From positions 1-64,000 of the forward strand of contig CAKQGD010000004.1 of the NCBI GenBank assembly GCA_934232845.1: a stretch of 64,000 nt of DNA, written 5' to 3'. Numbering within the stretch: position 1 is the stretch's first letter; every line of letters starts with the position of its first letter. Below are positions 42,565 through 52,223 of the stretch, one piece after another. Both the position numbers and the translations under genes were made by a program. Origin of the DNA: an uncultured Oscillospiraceae bacterium (GTDB lineage Bacteria; Bacillota; Clostridia; Oscillospirales; Ruminococcaceae). Under the pieces are notes generated by a model. That model did no database searches and had not been told where the DNA came from. It saw only the letters and a program-made list of their open reading frames with translations.

Positions 42565-43875
42565 TCACAACTTCGCGGCGGCGTCCGCCGTGTCTGCAAG
42601 CTGACGGTCGAGCAGCAGCTTTTCTGCCGTTTCGACAAAGCGGTCCAGAGAAATGGACACCTGTTCGCCGGTTTTCATATCCTTGATCTTTGCCGTGCCC
42701 TGTGCCAGCTCATCGTCACCGAGTACCATTGTGAACAGCGCGCCCAGCTTGTCGGCACAGCGCATCTGTGCCTTGAGGCTGCGGCCCATCGTATCCGCGT
42801 CCGCGCGGATCCCCTCGCGGCGAAGCTGTTCGACCAGCGTGCCCGCGCGCACAGAGGCGGCCTGCCCCATCGGGACGAGGAATATCTCGCACGGCTGTGC
42901 GGGGGGAACCTCTGCGCCGGAAGCCTCCATCACAAGCTGAAGGCGCTCAAGCCCCATGCCGAAGCCGATGCCCGGCAGCGCGGGGCCGCCGATCTCCTCG
43001 ACGAGACCGTCGTACCGGCCGCCGCCGCAGACCGTGCCCTGCGCGCCGATCGTCTCGGTGACAAATTCAAACACGGTGCGGCAGTAGTAGTCCAGCCCGC
43101 GCACGATGTCGGGGTCGAGCTCCCAGCGGATGCCCATCGCGTCAAGGCGCGCGGTCACCCCGTCAAAATGCGCGCGGCAGTCCGGGCACAGGCGATCGAT
43201 CATCTTGGGGGCCTTTTCGGCGAGGGCCTTGCATTCGGGATTTTTGCAGTCCAGAATGCGCAGCGGGTTTGTCGTCAATCTGCCGCGGCATGTCTCGCAG
43301 AGCTCGCTTTCGTGCGAGGCGAAGTAGGCACGCAGCTTTTCGTGATAGGCGGGGCGGCATTCCCTGCATCCGATCGAATTGAGAAACAGCCGCACCTTGT
43401 TCACGCCCAGCTCTTCGAGCACGCGGCTGCCCAGTGCAATGACCTCGGCGTCCGCCGCCGGAGACGGAGAACCGACCGACTCTACGCCGAACTGATGAAA
43501 CTCGCGCAGTCTGCCCGCCTGAGGCTTTTCGTAACGGAAACACGACATCACATAGCTCGCTTTTACGGGCAGCTGGCCCGCGAGCACACCGTTTTCGGCC
43601 AGCGCGCGGATGGCGCCCGACGTACCCTCGGGCCGCAGCGTGATGGAACGGCCGCCCTTGTCGGTAAAGGTGTACATTTCTTTCTGTACGACGTCGGTCG
43701 TGTCGCCGACCGCGCGGTTGAACAGTTCCGTATGTTCAAAGGTGGGGGTTCGCACCTCAAAAAAACCGTAGCGCTCGGCGATCTCGAGTACCGTGCGCTC
43801 GATATAGTGCCAGCGGGGAGAATCGGCGGGCAGAACGTCTTTCGTTCCCTTGGGTGCGGTGGTGAGAAGTTTCAT
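42565..43875 (-). CDS. hisS: histidyl-tRNA synthetase
   Basis: This is a 436-residue class II synthetase. Motif 1 region FEVRTPTFEHTELF, motif 2 SYVMSCFRYEKPQAGRLREFHQFGVE, the HisA-type signature GGRYDGLVEEIGGPALPGIGFGMGLERL (about 282-308) and a C-terminal anticodon-binding domain are all present. AGGACCTG-like site precedes the ATG. It is the first gene after the T-box leader. Confidence 0.97.
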   Translation of the reverse strand: MKLLTTAPKGTKDVLPADSPRWHYIERTVLEIAERYGFFEVRTPTFEHTELFNRAVGDTTDVVQKEMYTFTDKGGRSITLRPEGTSGAIRALAENGVLAGQLPVKASYVMSCFRYEKPQAGRLREFHQFGVESVGSPSPAADAEVIALGSRVLEELGVNKVRLFLNSIGCRECRPAYHEKLRAYFASHESELCETCRGRLTTNPLRILDCKNPECKALAEKAPKMIDRLCPDCRAHFDGVTARLDAMGIRWELDPDIVRGLDYYCRTVFEFVTETIGAQGTVCGGGRYDGLVEEIGGPALPGIGFGMGLERLQLVMEASGAEVPPAQPCEIFLVPMGQAASVRAGTLVEQLRREGIRADADTMGRSLKAQMRCADKLGALFTMVLGDDELAQGTAKIKDMKTGEQVSISLDRFVETAEKLLLDRQLADTADAAAKL

Positions 43876-43924
43876 ATCGCAGGTCCTTTCCGGCCGCGGG
43901 CGGCGGCCATGACAGATTGGGCGG

Positions 43925-44165
43925 AGGAAAAGAAAAAATGCCCTTTTTCCCCTGCGAAGAACGCAGAGAGAAAAGGGGCGTAAAAGCTACGCGGTGCCAC
44001 CCTGTGTTTCGCCGTCCGCCGGACGGCGTTCTCAAAAGAGCCCCTTTAACGGTGGGCAGCCGGGGCGTTTTTGATTCGCGCCCGACTCGGCGAACTGTCC
44101 TTCCTCTCAAACCGCGCGGGAGCCTCTCAGCCAAAGGGCCCCCTCTCTGTGCCGCAAAATTTAAA
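43925..44165 (-). promoter_or_regulatory. T-box riboswitch leader of the hisS-aspS operon
   Basis: Reading the minus strand, the T-box bulge sequence GGGTGGCACCGCG lies at 43991-44003, followed by a GC-rich terminator (43940-43979) with a T run. Upstream, a Stem I-like region with AGAGAG and GGCTGAGAGG is visible. A GAC followed by A (GGACAG) in the specifier loop position would read aspartate, in keeping with aspS, but the codon call is tentative. Uncharged tRNA should promote read-through. Confidence 0.92.
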
Positions 44166-44224
44166 AGTACTGTGTTTCGCGTCGGCGTCATGCTGTTTTA
44201 AAATGCAGTTTTTTAAAAAAGCGC

Positions 44225-44629
44225 TCAGCACTTGGGATTAACGATGTCGCGCCAGTCGAGATCACCCTTTTCCAGCGCGTGGATGAGGGCCTCGGCCGTG
44301 GCGATGTTTGTCGCCACCGGAATGGAGTGCACGTCGCACAGGCGGATGAGATTGGCTTCGTCCGGTTCGTCCTGCTTCATGCCGATGGGGTCGCGCAGAA
44401 AGATCAAAAGATCGATTTCGTTGCAGGCGATGCGGGCCGCGATCTGCTGGTCGCCGCCTTGGTGTCCCGACAGGTAGCGAAACACATGCAAACCCGTCGC
44501 GTCGGCGATCAGCTTGCCTGTGACGCCGGTGGCGCAGAGACTGTGTTGGCTGAGAATGCCGCTGTAAGCAATGCAGAACTGAACCATGAGCTCTTTTTTT
44601 GCATTGTGCGCGATGAGTGCGATGTTCAT
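44225..44629 (-). CDS. mgsA: methylglyoxal synthase
   Basis: MgsA converts dihydroxyacetone phosphate to methylglyoxal, a phosphate-releasing bypass of glycolysis. The 134-residue protein has the start [21 protein letters not shown] (about 37), [14 protein letters not shown] (about 54-67, phosphate binding), the catalytic Asp region and FLRDP. It is 24 bp downstream of minD, so it is part of the division-gene operon. Confidence 0.95.
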   Translation of the reverse strand: MNIALIAHNAKKELMVQFCIAYSGILSQHSLCATGVTGKLIADATGLHVFRYLSGHQGGDQQIAARIACNEIDLLIFLRDPIGMKQDEPDEANLIRLCDVHSIPVATNIATAEALIHALEKGDLDWRDIVNPKC

Positions 44630-44653
44630 GAGATCATTCCTCCTGTCGGAAAA

Positions 44654-45385
44654 TTATTTCAGGCGCCGGATGTTGAGAAAAACGCGCTCGCCCAGAAGAC
44701 GGCGGCAGAGATCCGCGATCTCACCGCCCGCGCGGCTGTCGTCCGGCAGAGGGCTGCCGGCGGAGCAGGCCGCCGAAACGGCCGGATCAAACGGAATCAC
44801 AGAAATCAGCTGTACGCCCGCGCGGTCTATGACCGCGTCGAGATCCGGCAGATCGCCGGTCAGGCGCTTTGCGGTAAATTGGTTGATGATAAGACGGGCG
44901 GGACAGGTGAGCGTCTGTGCCGTTTTTGCCGCGTCGCGGGCCGATACGGTGTCCGCGGTGGCGACAATCAGCGCTTCATCCGCGGCGGAGGCGGCAACGT
45001 CAAAGCTGCGTCCCAGACCCGCGGCGGTGTCGAGAATTAAAAAATCGTAGCAGCCGGACAACCCCTTGAGCAGCAGCCGCAGATTGGTGCGGTCCGGCAC
45101 AAAATGCCGGTCGACGGGGGCCGCGATCAAGTGAAGATTGCCTGCGGGCGTGTCCACAATGACGACTGCCTTGACCGGACGGCACCGTCCGGTGAGCACG
45201 TCGCCGAGGTCATAGACCACGCGGTCGGATACACCGAGCATCAGGTCAAGCCCGCGGAGTCCCGCGTCCAGCTCGACGAGCAGAACGTTTTTTCCGCGTG
45301 CCGCGAGCGAGCGTCCCAAAAGCTGGGAAACGGTGGATTTTCCGGTGCCGCCTTTTCCGGACGTCACAAGAAGTACCTTCGGCAT
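44654..45385 (-). CDS. minD: septum-site determining ATPase MinD
   Basis: This is a 243-residue ParA/MinD-family ATPase. It has deviant Walker A SGKGGTGKST (residues 9-18), the MinD-type LVELDAGLRGLDLMLG (about 39-54), DTPAG and the C-terminal basic helix LLGERVFLNIRRLK that could act as a membrane-targeting tail. The start at 45385 follows AGGAAGGAA. It is downstream of the PBP2 gene as in many Firmicutes mre-min clusters, but minC and minE are not visible here. Confidence 0.88.
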   Translation of the reverse strand: MPKVLLVTSGKGGTGKSTVSQLLGRSLAARGKNVLLVELDAGLRGLDLMLGVSDRVVYDLGDVLTGRCRPVKAVVIVDTPAGNLHLIAAPVDRHFVPDRTNLRLLLKGLSGCYDFLILDTAAGLGRSFDVAASAADEALIVATADTVSARDAAKTAQTLTCPARLIINQFTAKRLTGDLPDLDAVIDRAGVQLISVIPFDPAVSAACSAGSPLPDDSRAGGEIADLCRRLLGERVFLNIRRLK

Positions 45386-45508
45386 AACGATATATTCCTT
45401 CCTATCATAATAGCACAAGCCTGTCAAAAAATCCAGACGGGCAAAAAAATATTTTGGAAAATTTACCGCTGTGTGCGAAGCCTTTGACAAGGTGCGCCAT
45501 GGAGCATG

Positions 45509-47560
45509 TCACGCTGCGTTTTCTGCGGTCTGCGCGCCGCTTTCTTCGGCGGGCGTTTCCTCCAAGGCGGGGTCTTCGGGCGCTTCCTCCTGTGTTTCCG
45601 GAAAGAAGTAAGCGTCGAGTACGGCGCGGGCAACGGGAGCGCCGGTATAGCCGTGCCAGCCCTTTTCGATGACGACGGCGACCGCGATCTGAGGATCCTC
45701 GGCCGGGGCGAAGCAGATAAAGGTCGAGTTGGGAAATTCCTTTGTCTGCGGCGTGCCGGTTTTGGACGCGACCGTAATCGGATAATCGCCCAGATAGCGG
45801 TACGAGGTGCCGTTTGCCGCGTGAGTGGCGTTGATCATGCCCTGAAACACCGTGTCCCACACCTCGTCGGGAACGTCCAGTGTGGACACGACGGAGGTGT
45901 CTCCGCTCTGCAGCACCTCTTCATAGTCGTAATAGGAGGAGATCGAACGCACGAGAGTCAGGTTTCTGCGTTCTCCGCGGCGGGCGATGGTGGCGGTGTA
46001 ATTGGCGAGCTGCAGGGGTGTATAGCCGTTGTCGAGCTGGCCGATGGCGGCCTGCAGCACGTCGCCGGGGTTGACTGTATCGGGGTCGCACTGTGTGCCG
46101 GCGGCCTCCGACAGCTCGATGCCGGCGGGCACGCCGAGGCCGAGCGTCTGCGCGTATTCGTTGATCGCGGCAATGCCGAGCTGACGGCCCGTGTCATAAA
46201 AAAAGATGTTGCACGAGGCGCGCAGCGCGTCGATCACGGTCATCAGGCCGTGTGAACTCAGGCAGGTCGGCTGGTAGTCCTGAAAATAGGTATAAACGCC
46301 GCTGCATCGGATTTGCGTGTCGGGCCGGATGATTCCTTCGGAAAGGCCGGCCACGGCGACGGTCGGCTTAAAGGTGGAGCCGGGCGCGTATACGCCGGAA
46401 AAAGCGCGGTTCCAGAACGGGTTTAAAGGATTCGCGGAATTTTCCGCGAAATCCTCCGCATAGGTCGAAAGATTGTAGGACGGATACGTCACCGCGGCGA
46501 GCACCTCGGAATTTTTGATATCGATGGCGACGACGGCGCCCGCGTCGGCTTCCTTGCCCTTGCCCTCGGGGGCAGTGGCATTGAGCAGCGCAATTTCGCC
46601 TTGCAGGGCCTCTGCGGCGGTGCGCTGCAGATTTTTGTCAATGGTGAGCACGACGGTGTCGCCCGGCACCGCGGGAGAGGATTCCGTCACGCCGATGACG
46701 TTGTAGGATGCATCGCGGGAAATCAGTCTCTCGCCGTCCGTACCGCGCAGAACCTCTTCAAAGGCGCGTTCGATTCCTTCGCGGCCGACCGTATCGTTCA
46801 TCTCGTAGCCCTTGGCCAGATAATCGTCCATCTCGTCGGCGATGATGGCGCCGGTGCGCCCGATGATATGCGGCGCAAGGTCTCCGTCGATATAAACACG
46901 GCGCGGCACCTCCTCGACGTTTACGCCGGGCAGTTCAGAGCGCATCTGCGCGACGCGCGAGGCGGTTTCCAGAGAGACGTTTTCGGCAAAGGTATAGCGT
47001 GTTTCCAGCGAGTAGCCCGTGCGCTCCATTTCATAGCGCACGGCTGCCGCGGCCAGCGCGTCGGCAGCGGAATATTCCGTCAGGCCGTAGCGCTCCCGAA
47101 GCCAGAAAAACACATCGTCCGCCGAGGCGTAGGAGTTAATCTCAATCAAAGTCTTGAGCCGCGTGACGGCCGCCTCGGAATCCGGAGAAAATGAAACGGA
47201 GCCGTCGGCGTTCAGCACAAGCGGCAGGTTGTCGTTCCAGGTCTCGCCGCTTTCCCGCAGCACGCCGATCAGCGTGAGAATGGTGTCGTTTCCGCTTCCC
47301 TCCGGCGCGAGGGCTTTGTCGAATACGATGTTGTAAGACGCTTCGTTATAGGCAAAGGGGCTGCCGCTGCGGTCGACGATCTCGCCGCGAGCCGCCTTGA
47401 CGGTCTGCACTTTGGTATCGCCGCGCTGCTGCTGCTCAAGATAGGCGGCGCCGTCTGCGATCTGAATCTGCGCCAGACGCACCGTAAAGAGAAACAGCAC
47501 CGCGCCGACAAAGCCGCCGAGCGTCAGAATGCGCCAAAGGTCACTGTCCCGCAGCTTCAT
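45509..47560 (-). CDS. mrdA: penicillin-binding protein 2 (class B transpeptidase)
   Basis: This 683-residue protein has a short cytoplasmic N-terminus, one transmembrane helix (residues 12-30), a PBP dimerisation domain (about 50-300) and a transpeptidase domain with active-site motifs STFK (about 407-410), SCN (about 461) and KTG (about 596). It lies between mreD and minD and is the probable partner of RodA for lateral wall synthesis. The start at 47560 follows GGAGGGG. An acidic Glu/Ala-rich tail ends the protein. Confidence 0.93.
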   Translation of the reverse strand: MKLRDSDLWRILTLGGFVGAVLFLFTVRLAQIQIADGAAYLEQQQRGDTKVQTVKAARGEIVDRSGSPFAYNEASYNIVFDKALAPEGSGNDTILTLIGVLRESGETWNDNLPLVLNADGSVSFSPDSEAAVTRLKTLIEINSYASADDVFFWLRERYGLTEYSAADALAAAAVRYEMERTGYSLETRYTFAENVSLETASRVAQMRSELPGVNVEEVPRRVYIDGDLAPHIIGRTGAIIADEMDDYLAKGYEMNDTVGREGIERAFEEVLRGTDGERLISRDASYNVIGVTESSPAVPGDTVVLTIDKNLQRTAAEALQGEIALLNATAPEGKGKEADAGAVVAIDIKNSEVLAAVTYPSYNLSTYAEDFAENSANPLNPFWNRAFSGVYAPGSTFKPTVAVAGLSEGIIRPDTQIRCSGVYTYFQDYQPTCLSSHGLMTVIDALRASCNIFFYDTGRQLGIAAINEYAQTLGLGVPAGIELSEAAGTQCDPDTVNPGDVLQAAIGQLDNGYTPLQLANYTATIARRGERRNLTLVRSISSYYDYEEVLQSGDTSVVSTLDVPDEVWDTVFQGMINATHAANGTSYRYLGDYPITVASKTGTPQTKEFPNSTFICFAPAEDPQIAVAVVIEKGWHGYTGAPVARAVLDAYFFPETQEEAPEDPALEETPAEESGAQTAENAA

Positions 47561-47831
47561 ACAAAACCCCTCCTTTTCTTTTTGAATTATGAAATGGATA
47601 AAAACAAACACCCGGTGATAAAAACAGGCCGCGCAGGCTTTTAAAAAAGAGGAATTTCTTGCTTTCTCCCTTAAAAATCATTTGGTGCTCCAAGTTTCAA
47701 GAAGGTGAGGCGGAAATTTCTTTCGCCCGCTTTTTCATCCTGCCTGTGTAAAAAATCGGCCTTCCGCCGTTTGAAAACGCGCATGCCGTGCCCCTTTGGA
47801 GTACGGCCGCTCAATAAAATCAAACAAAAAA

Positions 47832-47866
47832 CGCGCGCAGCGGTTATCTGCCGATGCGCGCGGCGG
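47832..47866 (-). terminator. terminator overlapping the end of mreD
   Basis: On the minus strand CGCGCGCA pairs with TGCGCGCG, followed by TTTTTTG. The mreD stop codon sits in the loop, so the ribosome would cover the left arm when it terminates. Confidence 0.75.
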
Positions 47867-48365
47867 CGGCGTCCCGGACGGCGCGCACCGCGAAATAAAG
47901 CAAAAATCCCCATCCTGCGGTAAAAAGCACAGTGGGAATCGTCTGAGTCAGCAAAAGAATGCCGCTGCCCTCGTAGTTCCAAAAGCCGTACAGAAAATAG
48001 TGCGTAACAAGTCCGTAGCAGAGCGCCGCACCGCCCGTAAAGAGCAGAGCGCTACGTGGACAGGAATTGACCATATACATCACCAGCAGGCCGGCCGCGC
48101 AGCCGAGCACAAGAAACAGCATGGACGCCACGCCGAATACCTGCGCCGAGGCCGAGTCGCACAGCACGCCTGCGGCGAGGCCGTACAGGGCGCCCGAGAA
48201 TTCATCCTCGAGCATGGCGACGGCGACGAACAGACCGATCACCGGAATGCTTCTTACGCCGAACGGCGCAAAGGCAGGCGCTTCCTGCAGAAGAAACAGA
48301 AGATATAAAAGCGCTGCGTAGATAAGATGCTTGACGATTACGCAGCGAACGGCGTTCTGTTCGAT
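47844..48365 (-). CDS. mreD: rod shape-determining protein MreD, probable ATC start
   Basis: This multi-pass membrane protein of the elongasome is 173 residues if started at the ATC at 48365. That codon lies 9 bp after a perfect AAAGGAGG, gives the usual MreD length, and starts MEQNAVRCVIVKHLIYAALLYL, an expected first helix. No ATG, GTG or TTG occurs in frame until the GTG at 48242, which would delete that helix and has no ribosome binding site. Later helices include VLGCAAGLLVMYMV and FTAGWGFLLYFAV. It follows mreC by 52 bp. Confidence 0.85.
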   Translation of the reverse strand: MEQNAVRCVIVKHLIYAALLYLLFLLQEAPAFAPFGVRSIPVIGLFVAVAMLEDEFSGALYGLAAGVLCDSASAQVFGVASMLFLVLGCAAGLLVMYMVNSCPRSALLFTGGAALCYGLVTHYFLYGFWNYEGSGILLLTQTIPTVLFTAGWGFLLYFAVRAVRDAAAARIGR

Positions 48366-48417
48366 GGGACGGCGCCTCCTTTCAGGGGAAAACAGCCGCC
48401 CGCAGGCGGCGCTTGTA

Positions 48418-49263
48418 TTACGGCTCTTCTTTTCCGGAGAAAGCCGTGATCACCAGAATATCGGTCACGCTGCGCAGGTCGGCGGGCGGCTCGATAACCG
48501 CATAGAGAGAGAGCCCCTGCGCGTCGGGCAGCACCTCGCGCACCGTGCCGATCACGAGATCTTTGGGGCAGACGCCGCCGATGCCCGTGGTGGATACGAC
48601 GTCGCCCGGCGCGGCTTCGGACTCCCGAGGCAGGTACATCAGCTTGAGGCGGCCGTCGTTGGAGAGGGCGACCGTGCCTCCGGTGACACCGGTCTCACGG
48701 GTTGTGATGTCCATCGCACCGACGGAGACCGCCACGTCGAGCAGCGTCACCACCTTGGAGGAGACGCCCGCAGCTTCGATGACAAATCCGACCAAGCCTT
48801 CGTCCGTGATAACGGGGTCGCCGGCATTTACACCGTCGCGGGTTCCCTTGTCGATGGTAAAGGAGTAAAAGCGGTCCGCGGTATCCCGGCCGATGACCGC
48901 CGCGGGGACGAATTCCAGCTCCGGGCTGGATTCCTTGATGTCGAGGTAGTCGCGGAGCTGCTCGTTTTCCTCCTTGTAGCGTTCATGATCCACAAGCTGT
49001 TCGCGCAGCGCGGCGTTCTCTTCCCGCAGCGCGGCGTTCTCCCGCGCGAGACGGCGGCCGGAAAAGACGTTTCGCAGCGTTTCCGAAACGCCGTCCGACA
49101 TGGAGGAGACAAACCGCTGCACCGGCGTGGTCAGGTAAGAGACCGTATGCGAAATTACGGAGCCGAAGGTGCCGTCGTAGGCGGCGCGGATCGTAAAGGC
49201 AAACATTACGATCAAAATCGCCAAAAGAATTTTAAAGTGCTTTCCTTTGAAAAAATCGTTCAC
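48418..49263 (-). CDS. mreC: cell shape-determining protein MreC
   Basis: This 281-residue protein has one N-terminal transmembrane helix (residues 11-28), a coiled coil (about 73-108, RENAALREENAALREQL) and the two-barrel MreC domain (FVPAAVIGRDTADRFYSFTIDKG onward). It scaffolds the elongasome outside the membrane. The start is GTG with GAAAGGGG upstream. It lies between mreB and mreD in the standard order. Confidence 0.95.
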   Translation of the reverse strand: MNDFFKGKHFKILLAILIVMFAFTIRAAYDGTFGSVISHTVSYLTTPVQRFVSSMSDGVSETLRNVFSGRRLARENAALREENAALREQLVDHERYKEENEQLRDYLDIKESSPELEFVPAAVIGRDTADRFYSFTIDKGTRDGVNAGDPVITDEGLVGFVIEAAGVSSKVVTLLDVAVSVGAMDITTRETGVTGGTVALSNDGRLKLMYLPRESEAAPGDVVSTTGIGGVCPKDLVIGTVREVLPDAQGLSLYAVIEPPADLRSVTDILVITAFSGKEEP

Positions 49264-49343
49264 GCGGCCCCCCCTTTCCCCATTGCCGGCAGAAATTTTT
49301 GAATGCGAAAATCGCGGTGCGTCTGCGCCGAAAACGGCTGGGT

Positions 49344-50372
49344 TTATCGTCCCGCGTCTTCCGCGAGAACGTCACGCAGGCGGTCTGTGTTTTCAAGCAC
49401 CTTGCCGGTGCCGAGCGCCACGCAGTCGAGCGGCTCCTCGGCGATGTGTACGTCGATGCCGGTTTCCTCCGTGATCAGCCGGTCGAGGCCGCGCAGCAGC
49501 GCGCCGCCTCCGGTCAGCATGATGCCGTGGTCGATAATGTCCGCTGAAAGCTCCGGCGGGGTTTTCTCCAATGTGGTTTTGATCGCGTCGATGACCGAGG
49601 CGATCGAATCGGCGAGCGCCTCGCGGATTTCGTACGGCTCGATGGAGATGTTTTTCGGCAGGCCGTCGACGAGATTGCGTCCGCGCACATCGATGGGCTG
49701 TTCGTCCTCATACGGATAGGCGGAGCCGATTTTCATCTTAATGTCCTCGGCGGTGCGGTCGCCGATCAAAAGATTGTGTTTGCGGCGGATGTATTGAATA
49801 ATCGCAGTGTCGAACGCGTCGCCCGCCACGCGCACGGAGCGCGAGGTGACGATGCCGCCCAGAGAAATCACGGCGACCTCGCTCGTGCCGCCGCCGATGT
49901 CGACGACCATGCTGCCGGTTGCCTCGGCGACGGGCAGGCCCGCGCCGATCGCGGCGGCCATCGGCTCTTCGATGATAGAGACGCGCCGACCCCCCGCAGC
50001 GACCGCGGCGGAGCGCACCGCGCGGCGCTCCACCTCCGTCACGCCGGAGGGAATGCAGATAACGATGTTGGGACGCGCGAACGGCGACGTACCGCAGACC
50101 TTTTTGATGAAGCGCTGCAGCATGTTGGCAGTGACGTCGAAATCGGCGATCACGCCGTCTTTTAAAGGACGCATGGCAACAATGGAGCCCGGCGTTCTGC
50201 CGATGACTTCCTTGGCCTCCGCGCCGACGTAGAGCACCTCGTCCTTGCGGGTGTCGAGGGCGACGACGGACGGCTCACGCAGAATGATGCCCCTGCCTTT
50301 CATAAAAACAAGGGTGTTGGCCGTGCCAAGATCGATGCCGATGTCCTTGGCGAACGAGAAAAGCTGAATCAT
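49344..50372 (-). CDS. mreB: rod shape-determining actin homologue MreB
   Basis: This is a 342-residue bacterial actin. Phosphate-1 motif [13 protein letters not shown] (about 12-24), phosphate-2 [18 protein letters not shown] (about 158) and the adenosine motif [16 protein letters not shown] (about 287) are intact. GGGAGGAA precedes the ATG. It is first of the mreBCD run and ends the maf-side cluster. Confidence 0.97.
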   Translation of the reverse strand: MIQLFSFAKDIGIDLGTANTLVFMKGRGIILREPSVVALDTRKDEVLYVGAEAKEVIGRTPGSIVAMRPLKDGVIADFDVTANMLQRFIKKVCGTSPFARPNIVICIPSGVTEVERRAVRSAAVAAGGRRVSIIEEPMAAAIGAGLPVAEATGSMVVDIGGGTSEVAVISLGGIVTSRSVRVAGDAFDTAIIQYIRRKHNLLIGDRTAEDIKMKIGSAYPYEDEQPIDVRGRNLVDGLPKNISIEPYEIREALADSIASVIDAIKTTLEKTPPELSADIIDHGIMLTGGGALLRGLDRLITEETGIDVHIAEEPLDCVALGTGKVLENTDRLRDVLAEDAGR

Positions 50373-50540
50373 GGTTATTTATTCCTCCCAGTTGTGACGG
50401 CGCCGCCGGCCGGCGGAAGGCCGCCGTGCGGGTCTTTCTAAAAGCCCTCGCGGGCCAATGCTTCAAATGGATTTCAGTTTGGGCGAGGCCGGCCGCGCAC
50501 GAACGGTCCGCCGTAAAAAAAGTGTCGCAGAATGCCGGTT

Positions 50541-51104
50541 TTACTGCGCAGAAGAGAGATCGCGCAGCGCGGCGTAGAGCTTTTGGACGGGCAGCCCCAT
50601 CACGGCGTAAAAATCGCCGTCGATGCGTTCAATAAAGCGCGCGCCCATTCCCTGAACGCCGTATGCGCCCGCCTTGTCAAACGGCTCTCCCGTGTCGAGG
50701 TAGGCGTCGATCTCCGGCGCGGTCATCGGGGCGAAGGTCACGTCTGCGCCGGAGAGAAAAATCCGTTTTTCTCCGCCGTGCAGGACGCAGACGCCGGTGT
50801 CGACGTGGTGTGTCCGTCCCGAAAGAGCCGACAGCATCCGCGCCGCGTCGGCGCGGTTCGCGGGCTTGCCGAGAATCGCCCCATCGAGAACGACGACCGT
50901 ATCCGAGCCGACGACGGTGTCGCAGGGGGCGCGTCTGGCCGCGACGGCACGGGCCTTTCTCTCAGCGAGCAGACAGACGGCTTCGGCCGGAGAGATCCCC
51001 TCGGGGAGCGTTTCGTCCGCGTCGGAGACGTCAACGAGAAAATCCTCTGTAATCAGCGATAAAAGCTGCTTTCGCCGCGGCGAGGAGGAAGCGAGAATCA
51101 GCAT
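50541..51104 (-). CDS. maf: Maf-family nucleoside triphosphate pyrophosphatase
   Basis: This 187-residue house-cleaning enzyme hydrolyses non-canonical dTTP/UTP-like nucleotides. Motifs are LILASSSPRRKQLLSL at the N-terminus, SDADET, GSDTVVVLDGAILGKP (about 67) and YDGDFYAVMGLPV-like GDFYAVMGLP at the C-terminus. AAGGAGGA precedes the ATG. Pairing with mreB and dut nearby is typical. Confidence 0.95.
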   Translation of the reverse strand: MLILASSSPRRKQLLSLITEDFLVDVSDADETLPEGISPAEAVCLLAERKARAVAARRAPCDTVVGSDTVVVLDGAILGKPANRADAARMLSALSGRTHHVDTGVCVLHGGEKRIFLSGADVTFAPMTAPEIDAYLDTGEPFDKAGAYGVQGMGARFIERIDGDFYAVMGLPVQKLYAALRDLSSAQ

Positions 51105-51116
51105 CTTCCTTCCTCC

Positions 51117-51386
51117 TTACAGCTTGGCCGCCACGCGCTTGTAGAGCAGCAGGGCGATTGTGATGGTGATGATCTGCGCGACGTTGACGCCGATTTCAAA
51201 GCCGAACGCCAGCCGCAGCATGGAAAGATCGAGAATGAACGGATTTGCCGTCGAGATTCCGACGGTCTTGCCGTAGCAGAGCCATTGCAGAAACCAGATG
51301 TTTTCCGCGAGCGACGCGACGAGCGCGCCGATGATGATGCCCGCCAGAAGAAAAAAGGCAAAGGCGATGTTGCGTTTTACTTTCAT
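51117..51386 (-). CDS. DUF4321 membrane protein
   Basis: This is an 89-residue protein with an N-terminal helix (IAFAFFLLAGIIIGALVASLA), a middle hydrophobic stretch and a C-terminal helix (VNVAQIITITIALLLYKRVA). It matches DUF4321, a Clostridial family usually beside maf. An alternative TTG start lies at 51395. Function is unknown. Confidence 0.8.
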   Translation of the reverse strand: MKVKRNIAFAFFLLAGIIIGALVASLAENIWFLQWLCYGKTVGISTANPFILDLSMLRLAFGFEIGVNVAQIITITIALLLYKRVAAKL

Positions 51387-51391
51387 AGACG

Positions 51392-51829
51392 TCAAATTCT
51401 CCCCGTAGAGCCGAAACCGCCGGCGCCGCGCGCCGTTTCGGGCAGCTCGTCCGCTTCCCGTATCTCGGGCAGCAGAATGGGTGTTACCACAAGCTGCGCG
51501 ATGCGTTCACCGGGACGCACGATGTATTCGGTCTTAGCATAATTGCGCAGCCCGACGAGAATTTCGCCGCGGTAGTCGGCGTCGATGACCCCTACCGCGT
51601 TTGCGGGCGCAAGGCCGTGGCGTATGCCGAGGCCGCTGCGGCCGAACACAAGGCCGACGGTTCCCTCGGGCAGCGCGGCGGCGATTCCCGTGGGGATAAC
51701 GCGCGTTTCGCCTGCGGGCACAGACAGCTCTTCGTCGATGCAGGCGCACAGATCAAGCCCCGCGCTCTGTTCGGTTGCGCGCGCGGGCAGAACGGCCTGC
51801 GGACGGAGGCGCTTTATGGTCAGGGTCAT
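51392..51829 (-). CDS. dut: dUTP diphosphatase
   Basis: This 145-residue trimeric dUTPase hydrolyses dUTP to dUMP. All five motifs are visible: AGLDLCA (1), GRSGLG (2), GVIDADYRGEI (3), GERIAQLVV (4) and GAGGFGSTGR (5). The start overlaps the zapA stop by 4 bp. Confidence 0.96.
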   Translation of the reverse strand: MTLTIKRLRPQAVLPARATEQSAGLDLCACIDEELSVPAGETRVIPTGIAAALPEGTVGLVFGRSGLGIRHGLAPANAVGVIDADYRGEILVGLRNYAKTEYIVRPGERIAQLVVTPILLPEIREADELPETARGAGGFGSTGRI

Positions 51830-52170
51830 CGGGGTTCCTCCCGAGAGGCGTCGCCGCGCGCGCGGCGCAGGCGGTCGTTTTCCCGGCGCAGCTCGCCGGC
51901 CTCGCGGCGGGCCTTGTCCGCTTCTTCCATATAGCGGCGGATCTGGGCGCGCAGGTGATCTGCGGCGTCCTCACTCTTGTGATAGCAGTCGGCGCTGCCC
52001 AGCGCACAGAGCACCAGCGCGTCGTTGGGCGACATTTTGGGATTCTGCTGAATCAGCAGAGCCGCCTGTTCGTCGATTTCCTTTGCGAGGGAGAGCACAT
52101 ACTCTTCGTTTTCCGCCGTATCAATTGTGTAAGAGGTCCCGAGGACCTCGATTTTTATGCGGTTTGTCAT
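51826..52170 (-). CDS. zapA: cell division protein ZapA
   Basis: This 114-residue FtsZ-ring stabiliser has an N-terminal globular part (RIKIEVLGTSYTIDTAENEEYVLSLAKEIDEQ) and a C-terminal coiled coil rich in Arg/Glu/Ala. The start at 52170 follows AAAGGGGG. It is first in the zapA-dut-DUF4321-maf operon, with a good promoter 54-82 bp upstream. Confidence 0.9.
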   Translation of the reverse strand: MTNRIKIEVLGTSYTIDTAENEEYVLSLAKEIDEQAALLIQQNPKMSPNDALVLCALGSADCYHKSEDAADHLRAQIRRYMEEADKARREAGELRRENDRLRRARGDASREEPR

Positions 52171-52223
52171 AATCAAACCCCCTTTCGCTCCCGCAGAGGC
52201 GCAGAGAAAGCTTATTCCCTGTC

